NCBI GenBank assembly: GCA_027297485.1
Contig: JAPUHZ010000423.1
Coordinates: 1 to 22,923 of the forward strand
DNA length: 22,923 nt
From: Deltaproteobacteria bacterium
GTDB lineage: Bacteria; Desulfobacterota_B; Binatia; UBA9968
Reading direction: 5' to 3'
A program made the position numbers and the translations under genes. Shown here in pieces: positions 6,672 through 14,142 of the stretch. The notes beneath the pieces are model-generated. The model did not search any database and had not been told where the DNA came from. It worked only from the letters and a program-made list of their open reading frames with translations. Position 1 is the stretch's first letter, and each line of letters opens with the position of its first letter.

Positions 6672-7118
6672 ATGGCAGATTTTCAGTTCCCTTCTTCTCT
6701 AGAAGAGGCGTGTAAGCTCTTAAGCCAATCTGCCGGTGAGGCACGAATCATTGCTGGAGGAGTGGCTCTAATGATCCTGATTCGCCACCAGCTCTATTTT
6801 CCGACCCGTCTCATCAGCATGAAACGGATAGCTGGTCTGAATCGAATCGATTTCGACGAAAAAAACGGCCTGACCATCGGGGCGATAGTCACGCACCATC
6901 AGGTAGAGACTTCCCCTATCGTACGTCAGCACTACCCTGCCCACGCCCAGTGTGTTCACCATGTCGGGAATCTCCGCGTGCGCAACATGGGTACCCTGAT
7001 GGGAGACCTTTGCCAAGGGGATAACCATTCGGACCCGGCCCCTCTTCTAGGATCTTTGACCAGCGTGCCCATAAGCTTTGACCGAGAGGCGGAGACACCT
7101 AAAGGCGAAAGACAGTGA
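6672..7118 (+). pseudogene. Truncated FAD-binding subunit of a molybdenum hydroxylase (CoxM/XdhB-like)
   Basis: The reading frame (an extra 13 codons are open back to 6633) begins MADFQFPSSLEEACKLL, the usual start of the medium subunit. The FAD-binding loop is altered (IIAGGVALMILI instead of AGGTDL). The second FAD motif, VRNMGTLMGDLCQGDNHSDP, is recognisable. Family members have about 280-300 residues; this one ends after 148, just past the second motif, so the C-terminal CO_deh_flav_C domain is missing. No large (Mo) or small (2Fe-2S) subunit gene is adjacent. It is therefore a decayed fragment and unlikely to function. Its end coincides with a repeat-like segment. Confidence 0.75.
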
Positions 7119-8113
7119 GCGAAAAATTAAAAAGAAAAAAGGTAAGAGGTAAGAGTCCATTTTCGGGGACTCCGTTTACTCTTTTCACTTTTTACTTTCC
7201 ACTTTTTACTTTCCACTCCTCACTGCTGACGGCCTTAGCCCTCGGGCTTCTTTTAAGTTCCGGGTGTGCCACCAAGGCCGTCCCCGAACCCCGATACCTG
7301 CCTGCCCGGGATCTGCTGGATATTGTAAAAGATTTTCAAAGGCTCGCCCGTGAAGATCTATATCGTTTTCCTGTTCCCAAGGATGTCACAGGAATCAATA
7401 TCCTGAAAGCCACCTTGGTTCGCCTCGATGACTATGAAAAGAAAAATCCCGATCAACTTTCCGACATCATCCAATTCAGCAAGGCCATGGCCTATGAGAG
7501 GCTCAGGGAATATGATCAAGCCCTTGCCTACTATCGCAAAGCTGCCGAGTCGAACGGTCAATTGGGAACCGAGGCTGCCAAGAACATTGAGGCGCTCGAA
7601 TCTTTCCAACGCATTCTGAAAAAGCCGTTGCCCACTCAAGACCCCTTGGATTACATCAAAGGGCTCGATGAAAAGGTAGAGGCCTGGAACGCGATTATCC
7701 GCAATTATCAAGGGACACCTTACGAGCATCTCGCACGGGTAGAAGAGGAAAGGATAGATCGGGCTAAAGTGGCCTTTTTTGAACTCAATCGCTACCGGCT
7801 GAACGACGGCAACCAGTTGGTCATACTGGGATACAGCCAGCTAGTCACCAAGCACCGTGATAGTAAAAACCTCTATCGGTATCTCTTGGACTTTGGCGAT
7901 TTCTATACCCTTCTAGCAAAGGAGTATGCATTCCAGAAGGATCCCGAGGGCTTGTCCTTTGACCTGGAGGCCTTCGAACAACTTGCAAAGTCGGCCTTAA
8001 AGCTCTATACGGAAGTAGCACAGGTCGATGGTATTTTGGAAAAGATAGAGGCCCAGGGAAAAATTGAGGGGCTGCGCGGACTTATGGAAAAAATGAGGAG
8101 ACTCAATCGGTGA
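7115..8113 (+). CDS. Outer-membrane-type lipoprotein with TPR-like helices
   Basis: 332 residues; GTG start overlapping the preceding TGA. A lipobox LLSSGC with Cys51 follows the hydrophobic stretch LLTALALGLLLSSG, indicating lipidation. The first 35 codons are unusual, because they run through a palindromic TTTTTACTTTCC-type repeat, so the native start is uncertain; no ATG, GTG or TTG lies between 7143 and the lipobox. The mature part is helical with a TPR-like pair (AMAYERLREYDQALAYYRKA), recalling BamD/YfiO-type lipoproteins, but I cannot show it is one. It overlaps the next gene in GTGA, so the two probably work together in the envelope. Confidence 0.72.
   Translation: MSEKLKRKKVRGKSPFSGTPFTLFTFYFPLFTFHSSLLTALALGLLLSSGCATKAVPEPRYLPARDLLDIVKDFQRLAREDLYRFPVPKDVTGINILKATLVRLDDYEKKNPDQLSDIIQFSKAMAYERLREYDQALAYYRKAAESNGQLGTEAAKNIEALESFQRILKKPLPTQDPLDYIKGLDEKVEAWNAIIRNYQGTPYEHLARVEEERIDRAKVAFFELNRYRLNDGNQLVILGYSQLVTKHRDSKNLYRYLLDFGDFYTLLAKEYAFQKDPEGLSFDLEAFEQLAKSALKLYTEVAQVDGILEKIEAQGKIEGLRGLMEKMRRLNR
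7127..7206. repeat. Imperfect long hairpin at the lipoprotein gene start
   Basis: The left arm (AAAAAGGTAAGAGGTAAGAGTCC) pairs imperfectly with the right arm (GGACTCCGTTTACTC...CACTTTTT) around ATTTTCGG; the inner GAGTCC/GGACTC match is perfect. The right arm continues into tandem CTTTTTACTTTCCA units. This resembles spacer repeats rather than coding DNA, yet it lies inside the only open frame that leads into the lipobox. Confidence 0.5.
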
Positions 8114-10629
8114 GGCGAACGATTGCGGCGGCTTTTGTTATTTCTTTCCTCCTAGGGCTCCTTCCCCCGGGGCCTGAGAAGGCCTTACCCCAAGAAAAGG
8201 GGTTTGTCCTGGATAAGATTCTCAATCCACTTCCTAGTTATGACCCCTTCGATAGCCCCCCCCCCGATCCCGAATTCTTCCCTGATAATGTGGACAAACG
8301 TGCACGCGAGGCCCTCATCGATAGCCTGACCAACAGAGAAGATGCCCTCAAGGATCACGTCCGCTTCTTTACGGATAAAGATACCGAACTCCAAGAAGAG
8401 CGGGGGTCGGTCACTGGGCTCACGGAACATGTTTTGGATCTTTTTCACAACACGATCCGAGACCGTGGCCGCTACCTCACAGCCCAAAAGGAAGCCCTCG
8501 CCTCCTCCCCATCGCCGCGACAGAAGCCACTCATTGAATCGAGGCTTCGCAACGATGACCTTACCCAAGCAGACGAACTCCTAAGAAAGAGCGCAACCAA
8601 CCGGTGGGGCGCAATGTTTAACCGTCTCCTCAGCTCTGTGGACCTGGTCAGCATCCTCTCAGGATCTTATATCGGGGCTGCTGTGGACTCCACCGTGATC
8701 CAATTCCTCGACGCAGGTTCAACGGAGATGTCGATCGAGGAGAGGAAGGCATTGACCCTCTACCTCAAACACCTCAAGCGCTACCCCGATGACCCCGAGA
8801 ATGAAAGAGTACAAAAGCAGGTGGAGGCCCTGGAAAAGAGGAAAAAGCAGGTCCTGGTCGAAAAGCATATAGAGAAGGCCGAAGAAGCCATAGAAAAAAA
8901 CGAACTTAGCCGAGCCGCGTTCCACTACGACATAGCCGCTTTTATCGATCCTCTCACACGTGACCGGGACGGCCCTGAGGAGCTTAAAAATCGAATGCGA
9001 CAAGAAGAGGAGGAAAGGAAAAGAGGACTTTCGGTCGCAACAGATGAGCTGCACAAGACTACGGAACAGGCTGAGGAGCAAGACCTCAGCGGACTCCTTT
9101 ATGCCTTGACTCTCAGAGATCAGGAACAGATAGAGGCACAGGCAAAGGTGCTGGAAGAAAAATACCCTGGGAAACGTGGTGCCGATTCGGCCAAGGATGC
9201 CTCGGCCGTTGCACTGGAAATCGAGGGCCAACACGAGGAGGCAAAGAAGATCTTGGAGCAGATTGCGCGCTCCTCCAAATCCCCTAGCGAAAAAAGGAGA
9301 GCCGAACTCCTACTGGATAGCCCTGAGTACAATCGGCTCGCTTCATTGCGCAAAGCTCGCAGTCAGCGCCGTCTCCAAACTGTTAAATATGTTCTCCTGG
9401 GAAAGGACTTCCTTAAGAAAAATCTCCTTTACGGCACTGCCCCTCTTGTCGCCTCGGGTCCGGCCGGAGCGACCTCCGTAGCGGCAGCCAACATCATCAT
9501 GATTGGCACCAATCTCTTTGAGGTCCTTACTGCTAACCCAATCTCTTACCAGCCCGTCATTGACAAAGGAGTGGATTACATCCGCAACCATCCCCAATCT
9601 GAAAGTGCCTCTGAGGTATACCGTGTCTTGGCCGAGGCCTATGAGGAAATGGGTCGGCTCGACAAGGCCATTGCCTACCATGAGATGTCTGGCAAGGCCA
9701 CGGAGGAAAAGATCGCCGAGTTAAAGGAAAAAGTCGCCAAAGCCCTCTTACGGGCAGCGGAAAATAGTGGAGAGAGAATCGCTCAGGAGTCCTATCTGAA
9801 AAACATCCTGGATTATTATCCGGAAACCACCGCAGCCAAAGAGGCAACCTTAAAACTCGCAGCGCTTGCGAAAGTTGAAAACCAAGGACTCCGGATGAGC
9901 AAGAAATTCCTCATGGAGAACCCAGAATTCTATGGCCCGCAGGGACTTCGACTCAAGCCAACGCTCTTCGACAGCAACTTAAGCAACATGGAATTGGCAG
10001 ATCGAGGGGTCAATCTCTTGAGCGAGAGAGAGATCCTCCTCCATTTCCAAACCCATTGGGGAGTTCGAAGTCAGAGCTACCCAATCGGGAAAGAGACCAG
10101 CGACCGGTTCCAGATAACGCTCAGAAGAAAGAACCATGAGGCGGCCTTGGCGGATCTCCATACCCGTCCCAAAGGGAGCCCCGGAGGAATCAAGGCACTC
10201 CCCTTAGCTTTGCTTAAGGGCAAGCTTGAGAGGAAGGGGGCAGAACCAGAGTCGGGGGATACCACGCTAACGTTAGTGCGAGAGGCAACGGGGCCCCCCC
10301 CGGCTTTCCCCAAAGTCCTCGATCACCAGCTCCTAAGCGAGAAGGAGAAGAACCCCGGCGGACCATTTCACCTCCCGCCGATTCAGGGAAGCATTTCGGC
10401 AAGTCGCCTCAACATGAGCGGCTCCCTCCCAGCAGGGCTTTGGGGGGATCGACTCTCCGTAGGAACCGATGAAAAGAGCCCCTTCGCCGGGCTTCAGCTC
10501 CCGATCCCATTACTCCAAGGCTTCATCCCCGTGGATTTCTTATTGCAAGGCAGACCAGGACGCATCTCCATCTTTCCTAAAATCCACCTTCATAAAGATA
10601 AGGTTGATAATCAGGAACTCTATCGATAG
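8110..10629 (+). CDS. Large exported helical-repeat protein of unknown function
   Basis: 839 residues; GTG start overlapping the TGA of the lipoprotein gene. The N-terminus (MRRTIAAAFVISFLLGLLPP) is a Sec signal. A long charged, probably coiled-coil region spans about residues 205-330. A hydrophobic Gly/Ala-rich stretch lies near 442-477. A TPR-like repeat (VLAEAYEEMGRLDKAIAYHE) sits near 505-525, followed by another helical pair. The last 230 residues are Pro/Gly-rich with beta-type strands and end in a basic tail. I do not recognise a family. Coupling to the lipoprotein suggests a two-component periplasmic or outer-membrane assembly. Confidence 0.7.
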   Translation: MRRTIAAAFVISFLLGLLPPGPEKALPQEKGFVLDKILNPLPSYDPFDSPPPDPEFFPDNVDKRAREALIDSLTNREDALKDHVRFFTDKDTELQEERGSVTGLTEHVLDLFHNTIRDRGRYLTAQKEALASSPSPRQKPLIESRLRNDDLTQADELLRKSATNRWGAMFNRLLSSVDLVSILSGSYIGAAVDSTVIQFLDAGSTEMSIEERKALTLYLKHLKRYPDDPENERVQKQVEALEKRKKQVLVEKHIEKAEEAIEKNELSRAAFHYDIAAFIDPLTRDRDGPEELKNRMRQEEEERKRGLSVATDELHKTTEQAEEQDLSGLLYALTLRDQEQIEAQAKVLEEKYPGKRGADSAKDASAVALEIEGQHEEAKKILEQIARSSKSPSEKRRAELLLDSPEYNRLASLRKARSQRRLQTVKYVLLGKDFLKKNLLYGTAPLVASGPAGATSVAAANIIMIGTNLFEVLTANPISYQPVIDKGVDYIRNHPQSESASEVYRVLAEAYEEMGRLDKAIAYHEMSGKATEEKIAELKEKVAKALLRAAENSGERIAQESYLKNILDYYPETTAAKEATLKLAALAKVENQGLRMSKKFLMENPEFYGPQGLRLKPTLFDSNLSNMELADRGVNLLSEREILLHFQTHWGVRSQSYPIGKETSDRFQITLRRKNHEAALADLHTRPKGSPGGIKALPLALLKGKLERKGAEPESGDTTLTLVREATGPPPAFPKVLDHQLLSEKEKNPGGPFHLPPIQGSISASRLNMSGSLPAGLWGDRLSVGTDEKSPFAGLQLPIPLLQGFIPVDFLLQGRPGRISIFPKIHLHKDKVDNQELYR

Positions 10630-10674
10630 ATAGCGGATAATAACACAGGTTAAAGGGAATAAAGGGGTGCAAAA

Positions 10675-11061
10675 TTGAGGAAGGTTATTCAGCCAAAGAA
10701 ATTATCGGATCCAAGACCCAGGTATTCTCAAGCCATCTTAACTAAACCCGGCAGGATGCTCTTCATTGCGGGGCAAACGGCGGTGGATGGAAAAGGAATT
10801 ATCGTGGGCAAGGGAGATATAGAGACGCAGGCCAAACAGGTTTTGGAAAATATCAAGGTGATCCTGAAGGAGGCCGGTGGCTCATTTGAGGACATTGTAA
10901 AAACCACTACTTACATCACCCACATCAAATACCGCGAAGGCCTCAACCGAGTCCGAAGAGATTACTTCAAGAAGGCTCCGCCGACGAGCACACTGGTGGT
11001 TGTGAAGGGCCTTGCCCGGAAAGAGTATCTGGTGGAGATCGAGGCGATCGCAGTCCTGTAA
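10675..11061 (+). CDS. RidA/YjgF/UK114-family protein lacking the catalytic Arg
   Basis: 128 residues with the Rid fold: an N-terminal IQPKKLSDPRPRYSQAI, FIAGQTAVDGKG, a central TQAKQVLENIKVILKEAGGS, and the C-terminal VEIEAIAVL. Archetypal RidA hydrolyses reactive 2-aminoacrylate and other imines using Arg105; aligning PTSTLVVVKGL here to PARSCVEVARL of E. coli RidA places Ser at that position. Deaminase activity is therefore doubtful, and a non-archetypal Rid subgroup is more likely. Start is TTG after AAAGGGG. It is the first gene of a four-gene operon, three bases before the next start. Confidence 0.88.
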   Translation: MRKVIQPKKLSDPRPRYSQAILTKPGRMLFIAGQTAVDGKGIIVGKGDIETQAKQVLENIKVILKEAGGSFEDIVKTTTYITHIKYREGLNRVRRDYFKKAPPTSTLVVVKGLARKEYLVEIEAIAVL

Positions 11062-11064
11062 ACA

Positions 11065-12048
11065 ATGAAGGTCACCATTCTAGACGACTACCAGCATGCC
11101 TTTGAAGGCTCTCCGGCCATTGAGCGTTTGCGCCAGAAGGCTGAGGTCCAAATCTGCACGGAAAAATTTGTCTCAGAGGAGGCGCTGATTCCCGCCCTCA
11201 GAGGATGCCAGGCTATTATCCCGATCCGTGAGCGGACCCAATTCCCCGCCCCATTGCTCAAGGCTTTGCCGGATCTTGAAATCATCGCCCAGACGGGAAC
11301 CCATGCATACCACGTTGACGTCGGAGCTGCCACAGAGATGGGAATTCTCGTCACTATGGCTCCCGGCGGCCCTGGGGTAACAGAGCTCACAATCGGACTG
11401 ATGATCGGCAGCATGCGCCACATCCCGCAGAGCGATCGGTCCTTGAGACAGGGAGAATGGCCTCTGGTCCTCGGCAGGGTCCTCAGGGGCAAGACGCTGG
11501 GGATCCTGGGCCTGGGCAAGGTCGGCTCTGAGGTTGCCCGTATCGCCATGGCCTTCGGGATGAAGGTTATCGCCTGGGGTCCAACCCTTACACAGGAGCG
11601 GGCAGAGAAGGCCCAATTGACTTATATGAGCCTGGAAGAGGTTCTGAAAAACTCCGACGTGATTTCGGTGCACCTTAAACTTTCAGACCAGAGCAAGGGT
11701 CTCCTAAATGAAAACCGGCTTCGCCTCATGAAAAAATCGGCCTATCTGGTGAACACCGCGCGGGGGGCTATTGTAGATGAAAAGGCGCTCGCCGAACTTT
11801 TAAAGGAAAAGGCCATAGCCGGCGCCGCGCTGGATGTCTTCGTCGAGGAACCCCTGCCATCGAACAGCCCCTTGCTTCAGCTCGACAACGTAGTCCTATC
11901 TCCCCACCTTGGCTGGCCGACAGATGCCGGCTTTCAAGGCTTTGCGGAAAATGCCGTGGAAAACATTCTCAACTATATGGATGGGAAACTCACCCGCGCA
12001 GTCAATCCTGAGGCCCTCGATAAAAGGAATGAGAAGAGGGGGGCGTGA
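11065..12048 (+). CDS. D-isomer-specific 2-hydroxyacid dehydrogenase family protein
   Basis: 327 residues of the SerA/formate dehydrogenase-like superfamily. The NAD-binding GLGKVG loop is at 149-154 (ILGLGKVGSEVARIA). The catalytic triad is visible as Arg233 (NTARGAIVDE), Glu262 (DVFVEEPLP) and His281 (SPHLGW). The N-terminal MKVTILDDYQHAF is typical of a subgroup annotated as phosphoglycerate dehydrogenase-like. Family members reduce 2-keto acids to D-2-hydroxy acids; the substrate is unknown, and there is no C-terminal ACT domain, so serine-biosynthesis regulation is unlikely. Its TGA overlaps the ATG of the next gene. Confidence 0.92.
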   Translation: MKVTILDDYQHAFEGSPAIERLRQKAEVQICTEKFVSEEALIPALRGCQAIIPIRERTQFPAPLLKALPDLEIIAQTGTHAYHVDVGAATEMGILVTMAPGGPGVTELTIGLMIGSMRHIPQSDRSLRQGEWPLVLGRVLRGKTLGILGLGKVGSEVARIAMAFGMKVIAWGPTLTQERAEKAQLTYMSLEEVLKNSDVISVHLKLSDQSKGLLNENRLRLMKKSAYLVNTARGAIVDEKALAELLKEKAIAGAALDVFVEEPLPSNSPLLQLDNVVLSPHLGWPTDAGFQGFAENAVENILNYMDGKLTRAVNPEALDKRNEKRGA

Positions 12049-12371
12049 TGAGCAATTTAACACAAAAGAAGTGTGTCCCTTGCGAGGGAGGCGTGCCGCC
12101 TTTGGGAAAGGCAGTAGTGGAAGGGTTCCTCACTCAGGTTTCAGGGTGGTCTCTCACCGGCAAGTCGATTAATAAGGATTTCAAATTTAAAAATTTTGTC
12201 GAGGCAATAACGTTCGTCAACCAGGTGGCCGATTTAGCCGAACAGGAGGGACACCACCCGGACATCCATATTCACTATAACATTGTCCGCTTCGATATCT
12301 GGACCCATGTCATCGACGGCCTTTCAGAAAACGATTTCATTCTTGCCGCCAAGATCAATGCCTTGAAATAA
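12048..12371 (+). CDS. phhB: Pterin-4a-carbinolamine dehydratase
   Basis: 107 residues from the ATG in TGATG (a GTG one codon earlier is also possible). Signature residues are the GHHPDIHIHYNIVRFDIWTH block, with the active-site His-His-Pro and the later His, and the closing GLSENDFILAAKIN. In the family it dehydrates 4a-hydroxytetrahydrobiopterin formed by aromatic amino acid hydroxylases; a homologue can also serve in molybdopterin or HNF1-like roles. The N-terminal CVPCEGGVPPL is common in bacterial members. No phenylalanine hydroxylase is visible in the window. The symbol is by family, not by demonstrated function. Confidence 0.92.
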   Translation: MSNLTQKKCVPCEGGVPPLGKAVVEGFLTQVSGWSLTGKSINKDFKFKNFVEAITFVNQVADLAEQEGHHPDIHIHYNIVRFDIWTHVIDGLSENDFILAAKINALK

Positions 12372-12374
12372 CTC

Positions 12375-12824
12375 ATGCCCAAAGTATCGCGTCTAGGTCA
12401 TTTCGGACTAAGGGTAAAGAGCCTGGATCTAGCTCTATCGTTTTATCGGGATATTTTAGGGTTACAGGTAACGGCAGAATCTCAAGAGGCAAAATGTTTT
12501 TTCCTGAGCTCCCGCCCAAAGGAGGAGCACCACGAGATCCTCATCTCTGAGCGGCCTGAGGAGAAAAGAAATATCTCACAGATCTCTTTTCGGGTTGAAA
12601 GCCTTCAAGATCTGAAGGATTTTCACCGCTTTCTCCGAGAAAAGGGAGTGGCCATCCAAAGCACCCGCACTCACGGCCACTCCATCTCCATCTATCTGAA
12701 CGATCCCGAGGGGAACCTGATCGAGCTCTATTGGGCAACAGGCCTGCATGTCAAAGGTCCATTGGGCAAGCCGGTCGATCTAGCTCTTTCTCAAGAGGAA
12801 ATTCTCAAGGCCCACTTGGATTAA
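12375..12824 (+). CDS. VOC-superfamily (glyoxalase/extradiol dioxygenase-like) protein
   Basis: 149 residues with paired beta-alpha-beta-beta-beta modules: LGHFGLRVKSLDLALSFYRD at 7-26 and ISQISFRVESLQDLKDF at 67-83, ending NDPEGNLIELYW (109-120). Probable metal ligands are His9 and Glu117. The position that is usually the third ligand (His in xxHxxF) is Gln69, so metal binding may be altered; His52/His53 could compensate. Extradiol dioxygenases and glyoxalases share this fold. It is the last gene of the operon, three bases after the dehydratase. The carboxy tail of about 25 residues extends past the fold. Confidence 0.88.
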   Translation: MPKVSRLGHFGLRVKSLDLALSFYRDILGLQVTAESQEAKCFFLSSRPKEEHHEILISERPEEKRNISQISFRVESLQDLKDFHRFLREKGVAIQSTRTHGHSISIYLNDPEGNLIELYWATGLHVKGPLGKPVDLALSQEEILKAHLD

Positions 12825-12876
12825 GGCCCAACACCACCGCCTTTGAGATCAAGTGGCACAGTTTCCTGCGCACCCA

Positions 12877-13788
12877 TCACCTCATTTCTTTCAGAACCTC
12901 CCCGATAAACCTTGTATCGACGAATTTCCCGAGATCGACTGCCCCCCGAGCCTTGAGGGTAGGGATACTCTCCCAGGCGTTCCGAATACCATCCAGATCC
13001 GGGGTCGGTTCCGAGCGCATCAATCTGCTGACTCCCGAATAGAGAGTCTCAAGGTCCGCATCGAGGAGCCTATAGGTCTTTTTTAAATAGGCCTTGGCGT
13101 CCTCAGGGTTTGCTTTCCAATACCTCGTCCCCTCCACAAAGCCGGCAATAATTGCCGTCACTATATGGGACTGCTCTTTGATTAAACGATCGCTGGCCAC
13201 GACGCTTCTATTCGCGAATTTCGACTGCGTCGTTGACATGTCAAAGAGGATATTGAAGCCTGCCTTCTTCGCCACAGGGGTAAAACTCGACGTCACCATG
13301 GCGGCATCCACTCCGCCGGTAGCCAAGGCAGCGGCCCTGCTGGCCGCATTGCCAAGCTGGAGAAATTGCACGTCCTTATCTGGGTCCATTCCCCATTGGC
13401 GCAGAAAAGTCCGAGTCTCGATATCCGAGAAGGATCCGTGGCGGCTAACGGCGATTTTCTTTCCTTTCAGGTCATTGGGTTTTTTAATCTCCTCCCTGGC
13501 CATCAAGAAATGATCAAACCGGTCGATATTTACCATAATGATTTTCATCGGTGCACCCTCTGCTACAGCGTTAAGTACATCGGTTACAGGGGCGGTAGCA
13601 GCCGAAGATGTGCCGGCCACGACGGCCTGAGTCGACATGACCCCAGTGGTGACATAGATCATCGTCATGTTCAGACCATGCTTTTTAAAAAGACCCTTCT
13701 CGTGGGAAAATTTAAGGACATCGACATTGGCCCCCGAGCCAACATAGGCAAAAACAGTTCTCCAGGCAGAAGCGCTTCTAGCGTCCAT
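12877..13788 (-). CDS. ABC-type (NMT1/SsuA-like) substrate-binding protein without a signal peptide
   Basis: 303 residues of the NMT1/THI5-like periplasmic binding fold: FSHEKGLFKKHGLNMTMIYV near the N-terminus, then LKGKKIAVSRHGSFSDIETR, a central LATGGVDAAMVTSSF, and a long helical C-terminal lobe. Homologues capture sulfonates, nitrate, thiamine precursors or aromatic acids in the periplasm. Here the ATG follows a good GGGAGGTTCCTC site, but the product begins directly with the mature domain, and an in-frame TAA at 13801-13803 rules out an upstream extension. No permease or ATPase genes are adjacent. It may be a truncated orphan or a cytoplasmic binder. Confidence 0.82.
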   Translation of the reverse strand: MDARSASAWRTVFAYVGSGANVDVLKFSHEKGLFKKHGLNMTMIYVTTGVMSTQAVVAGTSSAATAPVTDVLNAVAEGAPMKIIMVNIDRFDHFLMAREEIKKPNDLKGKKIAVSRHGSFSDIETRTFLRQWGMDPDKDVQFLQLGNAASRAAALATGGVDAAMVTSSFTPVAKKAGFNILFDMSTTQSKFANRSVVASDRLIKEQSHIVTAIIAGFVEGTRYWKANPEDAKAYLKKTYRLLDADLETLYSGVSRLMRSEPTPDLDGIRNAWESIPTLKARGAVDLGKFVDTRFIGEVLKEMR

Positions 13789-13856
13789 GAGGAACCTCCC
13801 TTACGGACCAATACTGGCCCCTCTCGGTTTAGCCATAGCAACATCTTAGCACAATT

Positions 13857-13992
13857 CATCAAATTATAATCGACCACGGGGTTTGAAACCCCGAGGTCGG
13901 CCCAAGGGAAGATCTATGGGGGAAGAGCTACCGCTTCTCCCCTTGGGAAATCCCATCGGTTATGTACCCGCGGCTAGCCGCGGGGTATGCTA
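13857..13992 (-). repeat. Dispersed hairpin-rich repeat, copy 2 (inverted)
   Basis: Reverse complement of the element at 1128-1250, with scattered substitutions and about 13 extra bases (near 13908-13921) that duplicate a TCTTCCC unit. Its outer hairpin is a perfect palindrome CCCGCGGCTAGCCGCGGG, and the inner hairpin CGGGGTTTCAAACCCCG is also perfect: base changes relative to copy 1 keep the pairing. It separates the binding-protein gene from the M20 gene, which diverge. Confidence 0.85.
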
Positions 13993-14088
13993 ATATTCAA
14001 ATCAAAGTCATATAGAAAAAAGCCTTACCCATCGCTATCATCCCCTACCCTCTTTTTCTCGCCATTTCTTTTCAAGCTTCATTTCAGA

Positions 14089-14118
14089 TTGACTTCCAGC
14101 CTCCCCCACAGGTATCCT
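14089..14118 (+). promoter_or_regulatory. Possible sigma70-type promoter for the M20 gene
   Basis: TTGACT at 14089-14094 and TATCCT at 14113-14118 are separated by 18 bases. Transcription would start near 14125, just before the GAGGAGGAG ribosome site at about 14128. The -10 has two mismatches to consensus, so this is tentative. Confidence 0.35.
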
Positions 14119-14142
14119 TCCTGCATCGAGGAGGAGAGCAAT

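Noticed and set aside
7115..7265. Alternative view that the lipoprotein starts at a CTG near the lipobox
   Set aside because: CTG starts are rare, no ribosome site is nearby, and the signal peptide would have no basic n-region; the GTG is kept with doubt.
13366..13869. Plus-strand ORF of 167 codons opposite the binding-protein gene
   Set aside because: Antisense shadow; the minus-strand frame has clear binding-protein motifs and a good start.
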